NCBI RefSeq assembly: GCF_014656135.1
Contig: NZ_BNBV01000002.1
Span: forward strand, 62,001 to 126,000
Reading direction: 5' to 3'
Source of the DNA: Streptomyces thermodiastaticus
GTDB taxonomy: Bacteria; Actinomycetota; Actinomycetes; Streptomycetales; Streptomycetaceae
DNA length: 64,000 bases
The notes beneath the pieces were generated by a model. It ran no database searches. It was not told the DNA's origin and saw nothing but the letters and a program-made list of their open reading frames with translations. The translations under genes were made by a program, and so were the position numbers. This document shows, in pieces, positions 20,607 through 28,699 of the stretch; positions within the stretch are counted from its first letter, which is position 1; the number at the start of each line of letters is the position of its first letter.

Positions 20607-22430
20607 TCACCGGGACGGGCGGACCACCATGGCCGAGCCTCCGCCGCGGCGTACCTTCTCGGCGGCCGCCAGCCAGCGGCCGTCGGGCAGGCGTTGGACG
20701 CCGGTCGCGGCGCCGATCTCCGGGTTGAGCTTGAAGGAGTGGCCGATGGCCTCCAGCTGCTTCCTCAACGGGCTGTTGTACAGGGCGGGTTCGAGTTCGG
20801 TCTGGGCCGCGTTGCGCTGGCTGGCGCGGGGTGCGGCGATCGCGTCGACCAGCGGCAGGTGCCGGTCGAGGAACTCGGTGAGGGTCTGCAGCACCGTGGT
20901 GATGATGGTGGCGCCGCCGGGCGAGCCCAGGGCGACCACCGGGCGCTGGTGCCGGTCGAGCACGATCGTCGGGGCGATCGACGAGCGGGGCCGCTTGCCG
21001 GGGCCGGGCAGGTTGGGGTCGTGCACGGCCGGGTCGGCCGGGGCGAAGGAGAAGTCGGTCAGCTCGTTGTTGAGCAGGAAGCCGCGGCCGGGGACGGTGA
21101 TGCCGCTGCCGCCGGTCTGCTCGATGGTCAGGGTGTAGGCGACGACGTTGCCCCAGCGGTCGGCGACCGTCAAATGGGTGGTGTTCTGGCCCTCGTAGGT
21201 GGTGGGTGCCGCCGTGCCGCCCTGTCCGCACGCGGCCGGGTGGCGCGGGTCGCCGGGTGGGAGCGGGCTGGTGAGCACCGCGTCGTCCTTGATCAGGCAG
21301 GCGCGGGAGTCGGCGAACTTCTGCGACAGCAGTTCCTTCGTGGGCACGTCCTCGAAGGCGGGGTCGCCCACCCAGCGGCCGCGGTCGGCGAAGGCGATGC
21401 GGCTCGCCTCGATGAAGCGGTGCAGGTACTGCGTCTCGCTCGCCTTGGACAGGTCGGTCTTCTCCAGGATGTTGAGGGCCTCGCCGAGCGTGGTGCCGCC
21501 GGAGGAGGACGGTGCTATGGAGTAGACGTTCAGGCCGCGGTAGGTAATCCGGGTGGGCGCCTGGAGCTTGGCGCGGTAGGCCGCGAGGTCCTTCTCGGTC
21601 AGGCCGCCGGAGCGGGCCTTCCAGCCGGAGGCCGGGTCGACGGGCGGGTGGTTCACTGTCTTGACGATCTCCCGGCCGAGTTCGCCGTGGTAGACGGCGT
21701 CGACGCCCTTGCGGGCCAGCTCCTGGTAGGTGCGGGCCAGATCCGGGTTCGTGAAGGTGGAGCCGACGACGGGAAGCTCGCCGTTCGGCAGGAACAGCTT
21801 GGCGGTGTCCGGGAAGTACCGGAAGCGGGTCTCGTTGTCGGCGGTCTGCTGCCGGAAGGTCTCGTCGACGGTGAAACCGTCGCGGGCCAGCTTCTCGGCG
21901 GGCTTCAGGACGGTGGCCAGGCGCTTGGTCCCCCATTCGTCCAGGGCATTCTGCCAGGTGGCCGGGGTGCCGGGGGTGCCGACGCTCAGGCCGCTGCTGA
22001 CCGCCTCGTCGAAGGAGAGCGGCTTGCCGTTCTCGGTGAACAGGTTCTTGTCGGCGGTCAGGGGCGCCGTCTCGCGGCCGTCGATGGTGTGGACGGTGCG
22101 GGTGCGGGCGTCGTAGTAGACGAAGTAGCCGCCTCCGCCGATGCCGGCCGAGTACGGCTCGGTGACGCCGAGCGCGGCGGCGGTGGCGACGGCCGCGTCC
22201 ACGGCGTTGCCGCCCTGCTTCAGCACTTCTATGCCGGCTGCCGAGGCGTCGGCGTCGACGCTGGCCACGGCGCCGCCGTAGCCGACGGCCACGGGCGTCT
22301 TCGGGGCCGTTCCCCCTCCGCCGCGGGCGTGCGCGGTCGGCGGCGCGGCCGCCCCCACCGACACCACGGCGGCCGTGACCGCCAGGAACGCCAGTTTCCG
22401 CGCGACAGGGGGACGCATCCGCACCTCCAC
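20607..22430 (-). CDS. ggt: Secreted gamma-glutamyltransferase
   Basis: A 607-residue Ntn-hydrolase that hydrolyses or transfers the gamma-glutamyl group of glutathione-like substrates outside the cell. An N-terminal signal peptide is visible: basic residues, a hydrophobic run (LAFLAVTAAVVSVGAAA) and a likely cleavage site near AHA. The catalytic threonine is in QNTTHLTVADRWGN (about residue 405) after the autocleavage site. PSSSGGTTLGEAL and SSIAPTIVL are typical of Ggt, and GSPGGATIITTV matches the glycine-rich oxyanion loop. Together with the cytoplasmic paralogue at 3218-5044 this makes two family members in the window. Streptomycetes use ergothioneine and mycothiol, so the natural substrate may not be glutathione. 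Confidence 0.94.
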   Translation of the reverse strand: MEVRMRPPVARKLAFLAVTAAVVSVGAAAPPTAHARGGGGTAPKTPVAVGYGGAVASVDADASAAGIEVLKQGGNAVDAAVATAAALGVTEPYSAGIGGGGYFVYYDARTRTVHTIDGRETAPLTADKNLFTENGKPLSFDEAVSSGLSVGTPGTPATWQNALDEWGTKRLATVLKPAEKLARDGFTVDETFRQQTADNETRFRYFPDTAKLFLPNGELPVVGSTFTNPDLARTYQELARKGVDAVYHGELGREIVKTVNHPPVDPASGWKARSGGLTEKDLAAYRAKLQAPTRITYRGLNVYSIAPSSSGGTTLGEALNILEKTDLSKASETQYLHRFIEASRIAFADRGRWVGDPAFEDVPTKELLSQKFADSRACLIKDDAVLTSPLPPGDPRHPAACGQGGTAAPTTYEGQNTTHLTVADRWGNVVAYTLTIEQTGGSGITVPGRGFLLNNELTDFSFAPADPAVHDPNLPGPGKRPRSSIAPTIVLDRHQRPVVALGSPGGATIITTVLQTLTEFLDRHLPLVDAIAAPRASQRNAAQTELEPALYNSPLRKQLEAIGHSFKLNPEIGAATGVQRLPDGRWLAAAEKVRRGGGSAMVVRPSR

Positions 22431-23240
22431 GGTCGAGTCTGCTCGGTCGGCTGACCGTCCGCGCAGCTTAATTCATCGCCATGGCCCCGTCATGGGCACG
22501 GCGAACGCGGCTGTTCGGGTGAGGGTGTGCGCCCAACTCCTTTGCGCCACTCGGGTGATGACGAACGACCGGGATGCGCGCGGAGGGAACGGCCGCACCA
22601 CCGCGGCCGCCCGCGGCACAGGGGGCTTCCGGTCCGCGTCCGGCGGACGCTCACCGGCCGGAACACCGCCGGTGCCGGACCGTCACCCCGGCCGGCCGGG
22701 CCTGCCACGGCACCGGCGGCTCGCGCGCACTGCCGCGCGGGGTGAACGCGCCGGACACCGGGTCGGACGGGACCGCAACCGGGGCGGATGCGGCCGCACT
22801 CGTCGCGGACGGGCCCCGCGAGGAACACCCACCGGACGCGGACCGCCGTGGACGTGCACGGAAGCGAGCACATCCCGCCCGGCGCGCAGCTGACCTTCTC
22901 CTCGGCCACGGAAGTCCCCGGTGTCCCGGGCCGCTTCCGCCGCGCGAGCAGTGATCTTCGGCTGCCGCCGGCCGGGTATGGCTCTGTGGACCGCTGCCCC
23001 TGCCGCGGTCGCGAACTGCCCATCGTAGTCGAGGGCATGGAGGGGGGAGACCGCCGGGCCGCGCCCCGGGCCCGAACCCCGTGCACCGGGCGGCCGTTGG
23101 GCGCGGACCGCTCGGATATGCACGATCTCGGCGTACGGCTGGGACAGTTCGGGCATCCCGACGGGGAGGTGCCGGCGGTCCCCGGCCTCGTGCGGCGCCT
23201 GCCCACGCGGGGGGAAGCCCACGGGCCCGGCGCGAGAGGC
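22431..23240. other. About 800 bp without a confident gene
   Basis: This long gap lies between ggt and exonuclease III, both on the minus strand. No reading frame shows a recognisable domain. One short plus-strand stretch from a GTG at 22849 (MDVHGSEHIPPGAQLTF) to about 22950 has the third-position GC bias of real coding sequence and then loses it. It may be a gene remnant or chance. The ggt promoter should lie near 22431-22550. Confidence 0.5.
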
Positions 23241-24020
23241 TCAGACGTCCAGGTCGACCACCACGGGCGCGTGGTCCGAGGCGCCCTTGCCCTTGCGCTC
23301 CTCACGGTCGACGTAGGCGTCGGTGACCGCCTTGGCGAAGGGCTCGTTGCCGTACACCAGGTCGATGCGCATGCCGCGGTTCTTGGGGAAGCACAGCTGG
23401 CGGTAGTCCCAGTACGTGAACGGCTTGTCGTACTTCAGGGGCCGCGGCACGACGTCGGTCAGGCCGGTCTCGCGCAGGGAGGCCAGCGCGGCCCGCTCGG
23501 CGGGCGTGACATGGGTGGCCCCCTCGAAGGCCGCCGGGTCGTAGACGTCGTCGTCGGTGGGCGCGACGTTGTAGTCGCCCAGGACGGCGAACGGGCGGCT
23601 GCCTGCGGCATCGCCCGCCACGGCGGCCTTCAGCGCCTCGAACCACTGCAGCTTGTAGGCGTAGTGCGGGTGCTCCACCTCACGCCCGTTGGGCACGTAC
23701 ACCGACCAGACGCGCACCGGACCGCAGGTGGCGGAGATGGCCCGCGGTTCGGTCACGCCCTCGTAGCCGGGGTCGCCGGGCAGGCCCTTGACCACGTCCT
23801 GCAGGCCCACGCGGGAGAGCACGGCCACGCCGTTCCACCGGCCGGTGGCGTGCACCGCCGCCTCGTAGCCGGCCTCGCACAGCTGGTCGAACGGGAACTG
23901 CTCCTCGGCGACCTTGGCCTCCTGCAGGCACAGCACGTCGGGCCCGCTGCTCTCCAGCCAGGCCAGCAGCCTCGGCAGGCGGGCGGTGATCGAGTTCACG
24001 TTCCAGGTCGCGATGCGCAT
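23241..24020 (-). CDS. xth: Exodeoxyribonuclease III
   Basis: A 259-residue endonuclease/exonuclease/phosphatase-family protein acting at abasic sites and 3' ends in base-excision repair. Motifs are MRIATWNVNSI, VLCLQEAKV (metal-binding Glu), the Tyr of VYVPNG, GDYNVAPTDDD (Asp/Asn), and the final catalytic His in GKGASDHAPVVVDLDV. The start at 24020 is the beginning of the conserved domain. The length is normal. No operon partner is obvious; the MBL-fold gene lies 78 bp upstream on the same strand. Confidence 0.95.
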   Translation of the reverse strand: MRIATWNVNSITARLPRLLAWLESSGPDVLCLQEAKVAEEQFPFDQLCEAGYEAAVHATGRWNGVAVLSRVGLQDVVKGLPGDPGYEGVTEPRAISATCGPVRVWSVYVPNGREVEHPHYAYKLQWFEALKAAVAGDAAGSRPFAVLGDYNVAPTDDDVYDPAAFEGATHVTPAERAALASLRETGLTDVVPRPLKYDKPFTYWDYRQLCFPKNRGMRIDLVYGNEPFAKAVTDAYVDREERKGKGASDHAPVVVDLDV

Positions 24021-24098
24021 GGTCCACAACCTACCGGGCGGGGCCGACAACGCCGCCCGCGCGGCCCGCGGCGCCCGCCCGTGGCCGGCTGTGAGCCG

Positions 24099-24734
24099 TC
24101 AGACCTCGGCCGAGGCGCCCGGCGCGAGCCGCAGGTGCTCGGCGCCGCCCAGGTTGCCGATGTGGGTGTCGTAGATCGGGCGGGCCAGATCGGTGAGCAG
24201 CGCGTCGTGCACGTCGTAGGCCCGCTGCGGCCTGACCTCGCGGACGTAGTCGATCACCTCGGCGACCTTGCTCCAGGGGGCCATGACGGGCAGCATCAGC
24301 GTCTCGACCGGCTGGTCCGGGACGGTGAACGCGTCGCCGGGGTGGAAGAGCCTGCCGCCGTCGACGAGGTAGCCGACGTTGGTGATGCGCGGGATGTCCG
24401 GGTGGATCACCGCGTGCAGCTCGCCGTGCACCTGCACGTCGAACCCGGCGGCGGTGAAGGTGTCCCCGTGGCCGACGGTGTGCACCCGCCCCGGGAACGC
24501 GGCCGAGATCTGCTCCGCCACCGACCTCAGCGTCCAGATCTCGGCGGCCGGCTCGGCCTCCAGGGCGGCCCGCAGCCGGCCCTCGTGGAAGTGGTCGAAG
24601 TGCTCGTGCGTGATCAGGATGGCGTCCGCGCCGACGGCCGCGTCCTCCTCGCTGAGGCCGCCCGGGTCGATGACGAGGGTGCGGCCCTCCTTCTCCAGGC
24701 GGACGCAGGCGTGGGACATCTTCGTGAGCTTCAT
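24099..24734 (-). CDS. MBL-fold metallo-hydrolase (UPF0173-like)
   Basis: A 211-residue metallo-beta-lactamase-fold protein. The metal-binding HxHxDH is ILITHEHFDHFHEG (about residues 42-52). Further ligands fit GELHAVIHPD, GRLFHPGDAFTV and the final His in YDTHIGNLGG. The short length and the start MKLTKMSHACVRLE match the UPF0173/UlaG-like group of putative metal-dependent hydrolases. The substrate is unknown. It lies upstream of xth on the same strand, possibly co-transcribed. Confidence 0.9.
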   Translation of the reverse strand: MKLTKMSHACVRLEKEGRTLVIDPGGLSEEDAAVGADAILITHEHFDHFHEGRLRAALEAEPAAEIWTLRSVAEQISAAFPGRVHTVGHGDTFTAAGFDVQVHGELHAVIHPDIPRITNVGYLVDGGRLFHPGDAFTVPDQPVETLMLPVMAPWSKVAEVIDYVREVRPQRAYDVHDALLTDLARPIYDTHIGNLGGAEHLRLAPGASAEV

Positions 24735-24987
24735 GGGCCCATCTTGCCCTGCGGGGCGGTCGGGGTGATCTTTCCCGGCGGGCGCGGGCGCAGGGGTGCG
24801 TGTGCCCGCAGGGCGTCGCGCCTCGTGCGGGGCCGGGAACGGCGGCAGAAGGGCGCGCCCCCGTACGGCCGGACGCGGCCGCGCAGGCGACGGGGCCCGG
24901 GGCTCGGTCCGGGGAGTGGCCCGGGGAACGGACCGCGGCCGGCGGGACCGGGGGCCTCCCGCCCCGCCGGGGTGGACCGGCGCGGAC

Positions 24988-26310
24988 TCACTCCGCCGGA
25001 GTCGTCTCCTCCTCGATGACCTTCTGGGCCACCCGGAAGGCGCGGCCCGCGACCGGCATGCCGCAGTAGACAGCCGTCTGCAGCAGCACTTCCTTGATCT
25101 CGTCCGGGGTCAGCCCGATCCGCAGGGCGGCCCGGGTGTGGGCGGCCAGCTCCTCCAGGTGGCCGCCCGCGGCCAGCGCGGTCAGGGCCACGCAGCTGCG
25201 GGTGCGCCGGTCCAGGGCGGGCCGCTGCCAGATCTCGCCCCAGGTGGTGCGGGTGAGCAGGTGCTGGAAGTCCTGCGAGAAGGCGTCGGCCTGCTCCAGC
25301 TCCCGGTCGACGTGCGCGTCGCCCAGCACCTCGCGGCGGATCTTGAGGCCGGTGTCGTAGACGTCCGGCTGCTCGACGGCGTAGGGCTGTGCCTGGGCGG
25401 GCGCTATCTCGGCGACCGGTGCGGCGGGCACGGCCGCCGCGGTGACGGCCGGGGCGGGCCCCACCGGGGCGGGTTTGGCCGGCGCGGCGGCGACCACCGC
25501 CACCTGGCCGGTGCCGGGGTCGAAGACGGGCTGCCAGGCGGTGGAGAAGTGCCGCACCAGCAGATCGGTGACGGCGGCGGGCTGCTCCACCGGGACCAGA
25601 TGGGACGCGGTGGGCACGACCGCGAGGCGGGCGTCGGGGATGCCGGCGACCAGGGTACGGGCCTCGGCGGGGCCGGTGACCTGGTCGTCGGAGCCCACCA
25701 GGACGAGCGTGGGCACGCCGACGCGTCCCAGCTCGGCCCGCACGTCGAAGGCGGCCAGCGCCTCGCAGGCGGCGATGTAGCAGCCGGGGTCCGTGGTGCG
25801 CACCATCTGCACGGCCCAGTCGGTGATCGCGGGCTGGGCGGCGGCGAAGGCGGGGGTGAACCAGCGGTCCGGGGAGGTGCGGGCGATGGGGTCGAGGCCG
25901 TTCGTGCGGACGACCACCCCCCGCTGGCGCCACTCGTCCGCCGTGCCGAACCGGGGCGAGGCAGCGATCAGCGCCAGGGAGGCCAGGCGCTCGGGGTGAC
26001 GCAGGGCCAGCTCGATGCCGACCGCGCCGCCGAGCGCGCACCCGGCGTAGGCGAAGCGCTGCACGCCCAGGGCATCGAGCGTGGCGAGCAGCCGGGCGCT
26101 CAGCTCGGCGACCGAGGAGGCCGGGTAGGCGGGGGCACCGCCGTGACCCGGCAGGTCGAACCGCAAGACCCGCCACTGCTGGGCGAGTTCGGGGACCTGA
26201 CGGTCCCACATGTGCCAGGTGGTGCCCAGTGAGGGACCCAGGATCAGTACCGGAGCGTCTTCCGGCCCGTCGAAGCGGTATTGCAGGGTGTTCGGGGGTG
26301 TCTCACTCAC
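24988..26310 (-). CDS. pcaL: Fused 3-oxoadipate enol-lactonase / 4-carboxymuconolactone decarboxylase
   Basis: A 440-residue two-domain enzyme of protocatechuate breakdown. The N-terminal alpha/beta-hydrolase (residues 1-255) would open the enol-lactone. An Ala/Pro-rich linker follows (about 265-310). The C-terminal CMD domain (about 315-435) has RREVLGDAHVDRE, RTRSCVALTALAAGGHLEEL and the catalytic region HTRAALRIGLTPDEIKEVLL. The elbow of the hydrolase reads AGCALGGAVG where PcaD enzymes have a G-x-Ser-x-G motif, so the usual nucleophile Ser is absent and a Cys sits one position earlier. The GTG at 26310 is preferred because GAAGG lies 9 nt upstream. The other pca genes are not adjacent. 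This fusion is typical of actinobacteria. Confidence 0.9.
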   Translation of the reverse strand: MSETPPNTLQYRFDGPEDAPVLILGPSLGTTWHMWDRQVPELAQQWRVLRFDLPGHGGAPAYPASSVAELSARLLATLDALGVQRFAYAGCALGGAVGIELALRHPERLASLALIAASPRFGTADEWRQRGVVVRTNGLDPIARTSPDRWFTPAFAAAQPAITDWAVQMVRTTDPGCYIAACEALAAFDVRAELGRVGVPTLVLVGSDDQVTGPAEARTLVAGIPDARLAVVPTASHLVPVEQPAAVTDLLVRHFSTAWQPVFDPGTGQVAVVAAAPAKPAPVGPAPAVTAAAVPAAPVAEIAPAQAQPYAVEQPDVYDTGLKIRREVLGDAHVDRELEQADAFSQDFQHLLTRTTWGEIWQRPALDRRTRSCVALTALAAGGHLEELAAHTRAALRIGLTPDEIKEVLLQTAVYCGMPVAGRAFRVAQKVIEEETTPAE

Positions 26311-26479
26311 GCCCCAGACCTTCTCACGTCTCACGAAGACTCACACAGCTGGGGAACCCGGCGGATCTTGCCCTTCGTAGCGCGTCCCGCCCGGCACTGC
26401 CGAGCCCCCTCATGGTCGTACGAGTTCTTCGGTGAGCCGCACGAACGCCCCACCCATTGCGGGGTGAGATGTCCAGCTG

Positions 26480-26747
26480 TACTGCCCAGCGCATGCGGGG
26501 ACCATACAGCCGACGCAAGCCTGCGCTGTGTCGGCAGGGACCCTCCCCGTGCAGGCTTGGGCCACCTCACCCCCGCCCGCGCACCGCCGCATAAGGCGCA
26601 TCGGCCCCCGCCGCGCAGGCGGGGGCCACATCTCGGTGCCCTCCTTGAGGACCAGCCCGCGCGGACGAGCCCCGCGCAGGCGGGGGTGGTCCGTTGTGGA
26701 CGGCCGTGGTCTGCGGGCGGGCGGTGTCGTCCCCGCCCATGCTCCGC
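26480..26747 (+). CRISPR. Degenerate type I-E-like CRISPR remnant
   Basis: Copies resembling the actinobacterial type I-E repeat recur with the same register. The core CCGCGCAGGCGGGGG occurs at 26611 and again at 26672, exactly 61 bp apart. A decayed unit beginning GTCGTCCCCGC aligns at 26733, another 61 bp on. Weaker matches (CAGCGCATGCGGGG at 26487, CCGTGCAGG at 26547) lie 64 and 60 bp earlier. Sixty-one bp is the usual repeat-plus-spacer unit of type I-E arrays. The first strong copy forms a perfect hairpin (GGCCCCCGCC/GGCGGGGGCC). No cas gene is in the window, so this is most likely a dead or orphan array. Confidence 0.6.
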
Positions 26748-26827
26748 TCGTCGCGCGCTTCGAGCTCCACGTCACCGACGCAGCCCCGTGCTGACTGCTC
26801 CGCGGCGGCCGGTGCGGCGAGCGGCCG

Positions 26828-27082
26828 TCAGCTCGCCGGCGGACCGTCGTGCAGGATCCGCTGGAACATGCGGTGATCCCGCCATTGCCCGTCGATGTGC
26901 AGATAGCGCGGAGCCATGCCGATGGGCTCGAATCCGTTCATCTCCAGCACGCGCTGCGACGGGGCATGGTCCAGGAGCGTGGTGGCCTCGATGCGGTGCA
27001 GGCCGATGATGTCGCGGATAGTACGGCAGACGCTCGCCACGGCCGCGTCGACCAGCCCCCGGTTCCGGCGGTCGGCGGCCAC
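26828..27082 (-). pseudogene. Truncated GNAT acetyltransferase (C-terminal fragment)
   Basis: Only the last 84 or so residues of a RimJ/RimL-type N-acetyltransferase remain, from VAADRRNRGL to the C-terminus HDGPPAS. By eye, 71 of 84 residues are identical to the C-terminal part of the complete gene at 48658-49218, and the DNA identity starts abruptly at the stop codon. The upstream half is replaced at about 27082 by the fragment of an HxlR regulator on the other strand. The acetyl-CoA-binding loop (RxxGxG/A region) is only partly kept. It is almost certainly non-functional. Confidence 0.9.
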
Positions 27083-27255
27083 TGAAGCAGTGGGGTGACC
27101 GCTGCACCACGGCCCCCGAGGGCCCGCCGCTGGAGGTCCGGCATGCGGACTACGGCGAGACGCTGCGCGCGGTGATCGTGTGCGCGGAGGACCACGGACC
27201 GCTGCCCCCGCAGCAGGCCCGTACGAGTCCGGGCCCCTCGGCCCGCCCTGGACCC
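27082..27255 (+). pseudogene. Truncated HxlR-type regulator (C-terminal fragment)
   Basis: From about 27082 the plus strand encodes LKQWGDRCTTAPEGPPLEV, RHADYGETLRAVIVCAEDHG and PLPPQQARTSPGPSA, which is the typical C-terminal third of HxlR-family regulators (QWGDRW, followed by a cysteine-containing tail). There is no start codon or DNA-binding helix. The fragment begins exactly where the GNAT fragment on the other strand ends, so one rearrangement produced both. It is unlike the intact HxlR gene at 27381-27872 in its tail and did not come from it directly. Confidence 0.75.
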
Positions 27256-27380
27256 GACCGGCGCGCCCTCAGTCCCGACCAGCGCACGCCCAGGCCTGAC
27301 CGGCCCGCCCCCGGTCGCCGCAAGCCGGTCCCCGGTCGCCGCAGGGCGGTCCGGCCCCGCGATACCGGCCGCCTCCTGGA

Positions 27381-27872
27381 TCAGGCGCCGTCCGCTTCGA
27401 GACGCAGCAGCCCGGGACCGGCGTCGATGTACGACTCCCCGAACGGCACGTCGTGCCCCTCCTCGCACCGGAGCACGGCGCGCACCTCGCCACCGCACTG
27501 CTTGTGCCGGGCGACGACCGGCCGCCCCTGCTCGCCGGCGACCCAGGTGTCGCCCCACTGCCGCAGTGCCGTGAGCACGGGCAGGAAGTCCCGCCCCTTC
27601 TCGGTCAGCTGGTAGGCGTACCGGGTCCGCTGGCCGGGCTCGCGGTAGGGGACGCGCTCCAGCAGTCCGGCGGCGGTGAGTTCCTTCAGCCGGGCGGCGG
27701 TGGCGGGTTCGCCGATGCCGATGCGCCGGGCGAAGTCGTCGAAGCGGCGGGTGCCCAGGAAGGCCTCGCGCAGGATCAGCATCGCCGTTCTGGTGCCGAC
27801 GATCTCCAGGGTCCGGGCGATGGAGCAGTTGGCCATGGACCAGGCGTCCCGCTCCGCCAGCAGATCGCTCAT
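27381..27872 (-). CDS. HxlR family winged-helix regulator
   Basis: A 163-residue regulator with MANCSIARTLEIVGTRTAML, REAFLGTRRFDDFARRIGIG and the wing LLERVPYREPGQRTRYAYQLT, the signature of HxlR/MarR-like winged helices, followed by a longer C-terminal tail with CGGEVRAVLRCEEGHD. A cysteine near the N-terminus (NCSIAR, about residue 17) is where redox- or aldehyde-sensing HxlR proteins carry a reactive Cys. It is divergent from an SDR/MFS operon, and the shared region holds a perfect 12-bp inverted repeat, so it probably represses that operon and itself. Confidence 0.93.
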   Translation of the reverse strand: MSDLLAERDAWSMANCSIARTLEIVGTRTAMLILREAFLGTRRFDDFARRIGIGEPATAARLKELTAAGLLERVPYREPGQRTRYAYQLTEKGRDFLPVLTALRQWGDTWVAGEQGRPVVARHKQCGGEVRAVLRCEEGHDVPFGESYIDAGPGLLRLEADGA

Positions 27873-27929
27873 CCCTGCCGTCCTCCCGCTCCCACCTGAC
27901 TTGCCTCGACCGATGCCAGCTTATACGGT

Positions 27930-27961
27930 CGAGCTGACTTATGGATGCGTAAGTCAGCTCG
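27930..27961. promoter_or_regulatory. Operator-like inverted repeat between HxlR and SDR genes
   Basis: CGAGCTGACTTA (27930-27941) and its exact reverse complement TAAGTCAGCTCG (27950-27961) are separated by 8 bp. The site lies 28 bp before the SDR start and 58 bp from the HxlR start. A second, partly overlapping inverted repeat CTCGACCG/CGGTCGAG occurs at 27905-27912 and 27926-27933. A minus-strand TATAAG hexamer is near 27924. This is the expected location of an HxlR dimer site. Confidence 0.8.
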
Positions 27962-27988
27962 TTGCGAGTCATGTCTGAGGAGCACGTC

Positions 27989-28687
27989 ATGGACATCAGC
28001 ACGGCAACCGCCCTGGTCACCGGCGCCAACCGCGGACTGGGCAGGGCGCTCGCCCGGGAACTGGCCGCGCGGGGCGCCACCGTCTGGGCGGCGGTCCGCC
28101 GCCCGGAGCAGGTCGATCTGCCCGGGGTGACCCCGATCCGGCTGGACGTCACCGATCCCGCGTCCATCGCCGCGGCCGCCGAGAAGGCCCGCGACGTCAC
28201 CCTGCTGATCAACAACGCGGGCAGCTCCACCGGGGCCGATCCGCTGACCGGCGACTGGGACGCCCTCCGGCTGGAGCTGGACACCCACTACCTGGGATCC
28301 CTGCGCACGATCCGCGCCTTCGCCCCGGTCGTCGAGGCCAACGGCGGCGGGGCGGTGTTGAACATCCTTTCGGTGCTGTCGTGGTTCAGCTTCCCGTCCG
28401 TCGGCGCGTACGCGGCCGCGAAGTCCGCGGCCTGGAGCATGACCAACACCGTGCGCCAGCAGCTGGCGCCCCGTGGCATCACCGTGTCCGCGCTGCACGT
28501 CGGCTACATGAACACCGACATGGCCCGCCATGTCACCGGGCCCAAGACGGACCCGGCGGTCGTCGCCCGTGCGGCCGTGGACGGTGTCGCGGCCGGCGCA
28601 CCCGAGATCGTCGTCGACGACACCAGCCGGCAGATCCAGGCGAAGCTGTCCGGCGGCGTCGCCGCCCTGTACCCGCAGCTCGGCTGA
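27989..28687 (+). CDS. SDR family oxidoreductase
   Basis: A 232-residue classical short-chain dehydrogenase. The cofactor motif is TGANRGLG near the N-terminus, followed by LLINNAG, catalytic Ser in NILSVLSW and YAAAKSA (Tyr and Lys, about residues 150-154). The ATG at 27989 has GAGGAG 7 nt upstream and is preferred to an upstream in-frame start at 27962. It is the first gene of a two-gene operon with an MFS exporter and divergent from an HxlR regulator. The pattern suggests a stress- or drug-inducible detoxification set (reduction and export). The substrate is unknown. Confidence 0.93.
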   Translation: MDISTATALVTGANRGLGRALARELAARGATVWAAVRRPEQVDLPGVTPIRLDVTDPASIAAAAEKARDVTLLINNAGSSTGADPLTGDWDALRLELDTHYLGSLRTIRAFAPVVEANGGGAVLNILSVLSWFSFPSVGAYAAAKSAAWSMTNTVRQQLAPRGITVSALHVGYMNTDMARHVTGPKTDPAVVARAAVDGVAAGAPEIVVDDTSRQIQAKLSGGVAALYPQLG

Positions 28688-28699
28688 GACGAGGACGTC

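Noticed and set aside
26447..26470. CCCCACCCATTGCGGGG dyad considered as a further CRISPR repeat
   Set aside because: It does not keep the roughly 61-bp register of the other copies (only 36 bp from the next).
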